Source: Phallus indusiatus (Eukaryota; Basidiomycota; Agaricomycetes; Phallales; Phallaceae). From it: a stretch of DNA of 64,000 nt. Below are positions 56,500 through 64,000 of the stretch, piece by piece (position 1 is the first letter of the stretch; each line of letters begins with the position of its first letter). The notes under the pieces were generated by a model that worked only from the letters and a program-made list of their open reading frames with translations, was not told the origin of the DNA and searched no databases. The DNA is taken from positions 1,116,001-1,180,000 of the forward strand of contig JAQFWX010000006.1 of NCBI GenBank assembly GCA_027605045.1. The letters are read 5' to 3'. Both the position numbers and the translations under genes were made by a program.

Positions 56500-58507
56500 T
56501 TACTTCTCTTTCTCTAAAATTTTCGCAACAGCCAACTGTCGAACTCGTCTACAAGCATTCATTGTATGCCGATTGTGCGTCTTGAATGCCCAAGTTGCGT
56601 CTTGCCAAATAATCTCTCCTTCTTTGACTCTAACAGAGTAAGGCCGGAAGATTGCAGCCCCTCCGGGCTTGATTTGAATTGTAGTTAAGCGATAATCTCT
56701 TATAGATTAAACATTGTTCACTTACATGGTCCTTCATAAACTTGGTGACGTCTACGAGATAATCGTAGATAACGACAAAACATTTCGTAGCCGAAGGAGA
56801 TGTTCTGATATATTGTTCCGCTTCTTCGTAGCTGAAAACAGGTCCCGTCCATGGCACTCTCTCTAGTTGTCCTTCATGAAGTGGTAATGGCTCGTTAGAG
56901 CGCTCTGCTCTGCGTTTTGTTGACATGTATTTCATGGCGTACTCAATGTCTTCATCGTCAGCTCGTTTTAACTTGGTGATGAACCCGATCTGCGCTAACA
57001 AAAGGATTAACCATTTGGAAGGGTCATACTCAAACTTCCCAGGAGATGCGCGATAGTCAAAAGGGAATGCATGCTGTAAGACAATCAAAGTTTAATGATG
57101 GAAAGGAAACTCAAATGAGTTTCTTCACGTGCTAAAGTCAATCTGCTCGTTAGTCTATATGAGTTACGATGGAGGAAGGTTCTTACAAAATTATGGTTCC
57201 CTTCTCCCAAAGAGATTACTGCTAGAAGCTTCACCCGAGACAGATTCGTAAAACCCTGTACGCCTTTTTGTTTTATGAAATGAACTTACAGGATTGCCTT
57301 TGGCTGACATCTCGTCGGTATAGTTTTGAGGACCTTTCCAATGCGCGAGCCTAACGCAAATTTGGAATTATCAACAATTGTCAAGACTTTATAACATACG
57401 AATTTACGACAAATGTTGTGTGCCAGACTAGGAATCTTATCAGCCGGACAATTCCGAAATAATGTCAAGCCATAAAAGACGTACTGATTATTTTGTGCAC
57501 AAAACCTCCCCAAACGAGTATCCCAATCGTGTCATTCCAAAGGCGACCGATAAACATTGGAATGACAAAGCCAATGGTAATTGCAAGTAGGACTGTGAGC
57601 ATCATTATGTTTTCTTTTTTGAAAAAAATTTGGACGCGTGCGCACGATAGTATTTATCTTGGAATTCTACAACTTAAGATAAAGCTGAATTAGTTGGATC
57701 GTGATTGCGTCTACTGAGAAAGACATACCCGGATCGCGCTTTAAATCATTCTTATCAACGGACCCTAGCTTGGGATATCTTGGATCGAAGAACAGCCATC
57801 CAATATGAGAGAAATATAATCCCCTCGAAAAAGCGTATCTTTGGGAAGGTATGTAGTCTCAGCAGTCATTCGCAATATTATTAGCCAAGTTGACACAAAC
57901 GGGTCATGGACGGGATCATCAGTAAATCTCTGGAAAAATCAAGGTTGTCCATTAATTATGATTCAAACATAGTTGAGAAGAACTCAATATTAATTGAAAG
58001 AACGTACGTGATGCAGCCGGTGTCTGACGGACCTGATATGAATTCAGAAGTTATTTTTACGATACACTAGAACAAAGCGCTTACCACCACTAAGAAAAAG
58101 GTTATACATGTGATGCATCGTGAATTACCAAGAATATGTAGAAGTTTACCTTGATAGATTCTTGAAAAGCCAAAGTTCCAAATATGGCTAATACGATACG
58201 AGTGCCCAATGACGCCGAAAACGCTCTATGACACCAAAGGCGATGATATCCAACAGTGATGCTGTAGTTAAAATGTTATGCATCCCCGTTTCATCAAACT
58301 TGTAAACACATACCCGAACCCGGAGCAAAGCCACAAGAAAAACGTCAAGATTAGGGTCTTTGTCTGTACCATCGACCAAGGAACAACGTAAACCACCCCA
58401 AAAAAAGCCCCGAGATGGAATCCGAAGACAATAAATACGTTGCGCCAACTGATTGGGGGAGAAGTGGATATAGCATGGGCGTCGACGTCGGTTTTCCTTG
58501 GATGCAT
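56500..58507 (-). CDS. Acyl-CoA delta-9 desaturase with C-terminal cytochrome b5, copy 2
   Basis: This is a tandem paralogue of copy 1 with the same 12-exon plan; exon 1 is 58507-58314 (194 nt, the same length). The 5-nt exon TGGTG is at 58089-58085 and gives WWSVRHRLHH. Box 1 (HRLWCH in copy 1) lies in exon 2 near 58220-58245. Box 3 again reads HNFHA across the intron between about 57187 and 57073. The b5 part has HPGG across the last intron (DH / PGGAAIFRP) and ends KILEKEK before TAA at 56500. Exons are more similar than introns, suggesting both copies are kept under selection. The expected length is about 409 residues; the middle exon limits were taken from copy 1. Confidence 0.83.
58085..58089 (-). 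other. 5-nt micro-exon of desaturase 2
   Basis: TGGTG lies between TTCTTAG and GTAAGCG, and is needed to form WWSVRHRLHH. Confidence 0.8.
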
Positions 58508-58746
58508 GTCAGAGGAACAGCGTGAGCCTCAGTGAGGTAAACACGTTGCTGCACCGTCCCATTGCATCTCGGCTCAAGAAAAAGGCTAACAACGTACGAG
58601 AATACTTTTTGATTTACATATGAGAAAATAATTAGTTTAAATTAGCGGTGCATTGCATCTATTCACGGCATCGGAGACTCAAAAAGTCTCATTTATTGTG
58701 ATGACCGCAGCCCGGATGCTTCCGGACGACCCAGAACAAGGGAGTC
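58508..58746. promoter_or_regulatory. Short divergent promoter region, desaturase 2 / RING gene
   Basis: Only 239 bp separate the two start codons on opposite strands, so both promoters must lie here. No clear TATA box is seen. Confidence 0.45.
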
Positions 58747-59600
58747 ATGCCACTTGTTATTGATCCATCATCAACTTGCGATATCTGCCTTGAGCACTAT
58801 TCTTCACAAAGGCAATGCCATGCCATTCCTTGTGGTGAGAACAAAATTACTTTTGGGGCCCATCCAGATTATCAATTCTTGAAATATTTCATCTGAATCT
58901 GACAGGACATACATTTTGTGGTCAATGCCTTCCTCAAATCAATGGTCATAAATGTCCGCTTTGTCGGGCGAATATGCGCGCTACTAACAGCCGAGTTGGA
59001 AATAAACTATGTGTCGATTTCGCGCCAGCTACCCCTGCTTCGTCGTCTCATGCGTTATCTGCTCAGCAACAGAATCATCTCGGGGCATATGTATTGCGAA
59101 AATGTCATGAAATCTCGAAGACGACGACTATTCAAGCTGCAATTGGAATAGCTCTGGAAGCTATAAACTTTCTGGAATGCACACCGAGCAATCCTTATCA
59201 GGTAGCCATTTCTTTCGTACACCGTAGTTTATGAATCTCATCGTAGCAGATCCGCTTAAAACGTCTTCTCCTTCAGTGTCTGGATAACGAAGTATTTCTC
59301 ATCTTGACTGATAACAAGCGATACAGTCTAGCCGTGAGAGCAAGCTATGAAAGCAGAATTCAGGAATTAGAAGAAACAATCATACGTACAACCATGAAAC
59401 TACATATGCGCAGTCATCTTGACCCGTTGAATCTGCAAGCCGAGCTCCTCAATCTCAAGATTCTCATCCTCAAAGAAAAAGGTATTGTGCAACTTTTTTT
59501 TAAATGCCTTGAAAACTGACAGCTGAAGATTGATTCATCTAAAATAGTTCATCGGAAACTCCAGTGTCTTCCCAAGGAACTAGGAGCAGTGGAAAGATAA
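58747..59600 (+). CDS. RING-finger protein (probable E3 ubiquitin ligase) with coiled coil
   Basis: Inferred exons are 58747-58834, 58906-59201, 59250-59481 and 59548-59600, giving 222 residues; all introns have GT...AG and keep frame. A C3HC4 RING is at residues 11-50: CDICLEHYSS, CHAIPCGHTFC, GQCLP, CPLCRAN, with the first intron splitting CG/HTFC. The middle is helical, and 120-200 has heptad-like Leu/Ile/Glu (SRIQELEETIIRT, LQAELLNLKILILKEK), a probable coiled coil. The layout resembles small basidiomycete RING-coiled-coil proteins. Predicted activity is E2 binding and ubiquitin transfer. The last short exon is the least certain part. Confidence 0.78.
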
Positions 59601-59958
59601 TGCTTGTATTCGACACTGAAGACGACACACGCGCCGGTTCCGCGTGAAAGGACTTGGGATTGAGTTGTTCACAATCTAATGCGCCATCTTATTTACAAAC
59701 TATAATTACCGAGTTGTACTCGTTAGTCTCTTAATTCGCCAGTCAGAATATATGTATTATACCTAGGCCTAGTCTTTACATCCGATTCGTTGACCATTGA
59801 ACTGCGAGTATACTTTTTCTTGCGATTCCTAATTATTCAAAAGAAAAAAGAGAAACACTGAATTTATACGTAAACAATAAAATGGGACTCAAAATCAAAG
59901 AGACCAGTTCTTTGCAATCATATCGGATTTCATTTAACGAGCTACAACGGTGATAATA
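59601..59958. other. Intergenic region after RING gene
   Basis: 358 bp, no gene; AT-rich 3' flank. Confidence 0.45.
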
Positions 59959-60445
59959 GGGGGTTTCACGTAGGTGAATTCCAACGTGAACTCGGCCTGA
60001 ATTCGGTCTTGAATTCGGTCTTGAACTCGTCCTCGGAATTCTCCGGAAATCAGTTTTGGAGTTTGGTTTGGAGTTCAGTGGGAAAGCAGCTCTGGAGCTG
60101 CTTTCCCAGTTTGATCAAAAACTCCATTCGCTAACTCGGTCTGAACTCTCGCTTAATTTTTTGATCTGATTAAATTATTTTCTATGTCCGTATAAGGTAC
60201 CAATTAATTATTATTAAATTCCACATTGGTCCATCAATTCCCATCAATTTTTAGTGAAAATGCGAACTGGAATTCAAGTGGAATTGCCGAAGGGGGGGGT
60301 TTCACGTAGGACAAACTCCATCTGAACTCCATCTGAACTCGTCTGATAACTCGATGATAACCTAGAGTTTCACCACGAGTTCAAGAGGGAGTTATCCGTC
60401 GAATTTAAAGCGAATTCAGAGCGAGTTCACCTACGTGAAACCCCC
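59959..60445. mobile_element. MITE with TA target duplication
   Basis: The left end, GGGGGTTTCACGTAGGTGAA (59959-59978), and the right end (60426-60445) are exact inverted repeats, each next to TA (59957-59958, 60446-60447), as for Tc1/mariner-type elements. The inside is non-coding and made largely of GAATTC/GAACTC-like words. A third copy of the terminal motif, GGGGGTTTCACGTAGG, lies inside at about 60295-60310 in direct orientation, so 60295-60445 may be a second element. Confidence 0.8.
60079..60108. repeat. Perfect 14-bp hairpin inside the MITE
   Basis: TGGGAAAGCAGCTC, spacer TG, GAGCTGCTTTCCCA. It is a perfect inverted repeat and would form a strong hairpin in RNA or single-stranded DNA. 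Confidence 0.85.
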
Positions 60446-60447
60446 TA

Positions 60448-60823
60448 ATGAATTTTCAACTGACAAACCTCTTGCCGAAACGCGCGATCTTCCCCCGACT
60501 AGTAGAGCCTTCCACCCAACACGCATAAACTGATCATAACCTTTAGGCTAATTTTTTTTCTCATTATCCAGGACGATTTTGACACAGCAAGACCGACTGG
60601 AGCTGGAAACCCGATATTTATCCTCTGTCAGCTTAAGTTAATGAGGCCCGCTGCACCATGGCCACTGGCAGCATCTCAATCGAGTAGTACATAAATACAA
60701 CTACAAGTTTTACAAAATTCAAAACAACTCGCATGACGACCCGGTCCATCATGCGCAGCTTAACCGAATGGTTATGTTGAAAGATTACAAATACATCTGC
60801 AGTTGCCTGCTGCCCAATGCATA
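60448..60823. other. Intergenic region between MITE and the DUF6533-like gene
   Basis: No gene is seen. Confidence 0.4.
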
Positions 60824-62423
60824 TTAGAAATCCCGATGTTGATCAGAACTCGCACCCGATTCCACATCTTTCAAGCTGGAACTGTGATCAACGTTCAGTA
60901 CGACCTCGCGCGGCGTTAAATTCTCCATCGGATAGTCGGACTGAAGGAGATCGCGACCTTGCGCATTATGAAGAATGTTTCTATTATGCTTGGGAGATGC
61001 AGTGAAAGAAATGGAGGTGGAGGTATGTTGATCTTCGCTGACGTGGGAGAATCCTGTTCCTCCCAGTTCTTTGAGATTTAGAAGTATACGTGGGGGCTTT
61101 ATTTGGGAAGATTAGCGCATATAGCAGTTAAACTAAATTCTGTGGTTCTTACAATTATTCCCAGGAATGAGACGATATAACTGGATGTGCTTTGAGATTT
61201 TAAATTGGCACGGTTCATGAAAGTGCTTACTATTCCAAGGGAAGAGCCTGTGATACTTGTAACTTTATGAGTATGGCGGTGGTTAAAAAGAATACTGACA
61301 AAATTAAACTCTAATTAAGCATACCGCAAAGAAGGAGAAAGGAGAAAGGAGAAAGGAGAAAATACCAAAAAAGAAGAAATACGCCCACAGTCCATCTCTG
61401 AAGAAGATGATATACAACTGGTTCGTTCCTCTTCCAAGTTTGTAGGCTTCTATTTGTAGATAAACAAATCGTCCCAAGACCAAGCCGAACAAGAGAGTTT
61501 GAAAAATCAGCTCTGTGATACTAACGACAGGTCATTTATCTAGGAATATTTATCCGAAACGAATTGATAACACCTACAGCACAGCGAACTCTAACTTGGG
61601 AATCGAGGAAGTTATACACTCGTCTATAACACGAGGGAATAATTCGGCCAAAATCGTTGTCGGAATGGCTCGATATTCTGTTCCGGTCAACGAAGCAAAG
61701 ACGAAGTTTATAATGGTGCAAATGACGTAGGCTATGCCTAGCACAGTGAGAACCGTCTTGTTTCTCGCGTAAAATGCATAAACTGGGCAGCGTGGTTGGA
61801 ACAATTTGTGTCTAGAGATGGAGGGAAATAAACGATACGCACTTCGGAAAATGAAGAATATGTCGGCAATAGAGATCGCTGCTGTAGTTGCTATATCAGT
61901 GAACCATAATAGCCCTCCACAAATGTTGTGTGTGGTGTTGAATATCCCAGTAACGATGGCCAAGTCTACCCTATCGACGGTAAAACAGAATCAGAACCAA
62001 TTTTCTAAACGATTGATCTCTTCTATGGGACATACGTTTGACTTATAATTGGTAGATATCTCATCAGAATATAAAGAACGCTGACAAGATTGAATGGTCT
62101 CCTGATGTAAGTTAAGGTTAACGCTCGCAGGGTACGGTATATGCTTAAGCTCACATCCAAATGAAGGCAATCTATGGGAGAGATATACTCAGCAAAACGC
62201 GCAATAGTCTAGGTCGATTAGCGGTTACCTCATGATTAATGCTCAGGAAGAAATCCCAATATAATAAAACCGCTGCTGACACTGCACAATGATGCACTAT
62301 GTCAAAAAAAAAAGTATATGCATAACACTGAAAGGAAGCCTTACCCAAATTTAGGTCACTTGGAAATGTAGACTGAGCTATCTGCAGAATCACCTCAGGA
62401 GAGAATTCAGCAAGACTGGACAT
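60824..62423 (-). CDS. DUF6533-like multi-pass membrane protein
   Basis: This is a minus-strand, intron-rich gene. Starting at the ATG at 62423, spliced segments join in frame as: MSSLAEFSPEVILQIAQ; HHCAVSAAVLLYWDFFLSI (a DUF6533-type first helix, Y-W-D-F-F-L, followed by NHE); FIWMRPFNLVSVLYILMRYL; then DLAIVTGIF to SIADIFFIFR. A 60-nt intron (about 61837-61778) leads to IYAFYARNKTVLTVLGIAYV. A further exon has GLVLGRFVYLQIEAYKLGRG and DGLWAYFFFF (61492-61390). The last exon probably ends ENLTPREVVLNVDHSSSL...DQHRDF with TAA at 60824. The intron between about 61580 and 61510 and those below 61390 are not resolved. Six or seven helices and a polar C-terminus are expected. The family is widespread in Agaricomycetes and its function is unknown. 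Confidence 0.65.
61329..61363. repeat. (AAAGGAG)n microsatellite
   Basis: About four units of AAAGGAG in tandem on the plus strand. It lies in a probable intron of the DUF6533-like gene and forms its pyrimidine tract on the minus strand. Confidence 0.8.
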
Positions 62424-64000
62424 GATTGTTAACTGAGAGTTTCAAGTTGCTGAGGCGAGGTTTCTTGTCAACGATACTTGCAGTTGAGCGGACTTGGGGA
62501 CCTGGTGGTGATCGTTCTGATGATTTCAATGAACCCCAAGTTTTATGCGGCAAATATGAGATCTAAAATACCGCAGGTGGAATAAAATAAAAATAAACAC
62601 GGACCATACATCATGCATTGTATTTTATTGCTATCAGAGGAGGCGTCTTGTCTTTAGCTTTTGGGATTGGCTCGTGTGCTTGCGTTCCCGTGGGTCGTGT
62701 TCGGATACGGTAGTGTATGATTGCTTACGCTGGGAACATGAAGTTTGAGAAAGATCCCGATGGTATACAAATTCTCAAGACCTAGATCTCCAAGTGAATG
62801 CGAATGGATAATGAAAAAGTGGCTGTTGTCTAACTCGCATGAATCAAGTAGTGTTTGCTGAGGAGATTTTTCATATCGATACCTTTTTGACGTTGAATAA
62901 ACTTGAATGCGCAAATGAATAGAGAAAACTGTGCCTAGAATTGGCATCAATATATTTGTGCTCGAGGTAAATAAGAAGCCAAGCTCGATCAACACCGTTG
63001 TTACTTGATTCAATCAAAGTGAACGACCATCACGAAATTTGAAATTTGTAAAATGACCAACCTCAGGCACTACTTGCTTGAACTACATATTGCTACCGCA
63101 CTCACGGTATCCGTGCATTTCTGATTTCTGAGATATCATCTCCGTCCCTTACAGCCACCATCTCATCAGAACCTGTTTGTCCGCTATTAAATATGCTTTT
63201 TCAGATAGCGCGTGGTAAATAGTTTGTATTTATAGAGAGGATGGGATAGAATCACATACTCCACTCGTGTACACGTCGGTAACATTATACTCTGAGCTCC
63301 ACAATCCGGAACAAAGTTGATTCATGCCGAGTATTTATTTATACTCTGAATTCTGAGCTGAGGCGAGACTGCAGACTTCTTACTTGGAAGATGAATTTTC
63401 ACCTTAAACCGCGGAAGGTTTGTCTATTTAGGGTGTAATGATCAGGGAAAAAGAATACCGATGTGCTGATATGTATTTTTTTCGCAGCTTCTTTCATGAT
63501 GACCTTTTGCATAATGAGTTTAGAGCGTTTTGGTTTGAATCAATTTTGTCTCTTGTGTGGGAATACCGTACCAGGATACGTATTCTATGTGCGTGGCTTG
63601 TTAAAAAATCCTCTAACGTCCTTTCTTCATGGACTAAATTATTTTGCCGGTCCAAAGTTGGATTCTGGAGATCAAAAAATGATTATAGCGCGGTTCCGAG
63701 TTCCTCTACTTCCTCTTATTTTCCGATTGGACCTTAAAATGAATGTTGAATACTATAATGCATAAATCTGTTGAAACTCCCGTCAATTGAAAATTGAGAG
63801 CAGAAAATAACATACTATCAAATCACTAACCGAAGCCGAAGTTGAAGTTCACAGTCTTAAACAAAAAATTCGGTGTGATTAATCAAATGTGATTTGAATT
63901 CATCCGTACATCCTATTCAGGCTCTTTGCTCCCCATACAATCTATTATGCAAGTGCAACGATCAAATCATCGTTGATTTTTCCCTCAGATCATTCTATCA
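62424..64000. other. Terminal 1.6 kb without a supported gene
   Basis: A 119-codon frame (63013-62654, minus) and overlapping frames at 63438-63765 (plus) are present. Neither has recognisable domains or convincing splice extensions. The plus-strand frame has Cys and hydrophobic residues early on and could be a membrane fragment. The end of the window cuts any larger gene. Confidence 0.3.

Noticed and set aside
62654..63013. 119-codon minus-strand frame near the window end
   Set aside because: No domain, signal or membrane feature that I can defend; kept only as a note in the terminal region.

Overview
The window looks like nuclear DNA of a mushroom-forming basidiomycete (Agaricomycetes). 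The genes carry many short introns of about 50-70 bp with GT...CTRAY...AG signals. They belong to families typical of or expanded in that group: DUF6535 membrane proteins, DUF6533-type multi-pass proteins, F-box proteins, cytochrome-b5-fused delta-9 desaturases and a fungal NYN-domain protein. Transposon relics (LINE, Helitron, solo LTRs, MITEs) are frequent.

Region 1 (about 1-37.1 kb) is a decaying tandem array. The repeated unit is: a large plus-strand DUF6535 gene, a minus-strand Ser/Pro-rich gene of unknown function, and a short plus-strand gene fragment of unknown function (called X here). There are four DUF6535 copies. A is cut by the window start, B is the only intact one (11728-15193), C is truncated by an LTR, and D is split by an LTR; a fifth small fragment lies near 27.2 kb. 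I infer five exons, including a conserved 60-bp last intron and a basic last exon of about 25 codons that a plain reading-frame scan misses. Copies A and B are separated by a LINE relic and a Helitron whose Rep-helicase gene is nearly complete but has four single-step frameshifts. Copy C carries a solo LTR with a second LTR nested inside it, and D carries a member of that second family in the opposite orientation. The Ser/Pro-rich copy at 15.7-17.4 kb contains 30 exact copies of a 13-bp unit.

Region 2 (37.4-40.1 kb) holds a 722-bp element with long inverted ends, an intron-containing tRNA-Lys(UUU), and a four-pass membrane protein gene.

Region 3 (42.6-52.8 kb) holds three unrelated-looking F-box genes, a small secreted Cys-containing protein, and a 682-residue NYN-domain protein.

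Region 4 (53.4-62.4 kb) holds two tandem acyl-CoA delta-9 desaturase genes with 12 exons each, including a 5-nt micro-exon. Both encode HNFHA where the family normally has HNFHH. A RING-finger gene follows on the opposite strand, then a MITE with TA target duplication, then a DUF6533-type multi-pass membrane protein gene. The last 1.5 kb shows no gene I can support.

Gene structures were worked out by eye from reading frame, splice signals and comparison between paralogues inside the window. Function names rest on recognised motifs; no database search was run.
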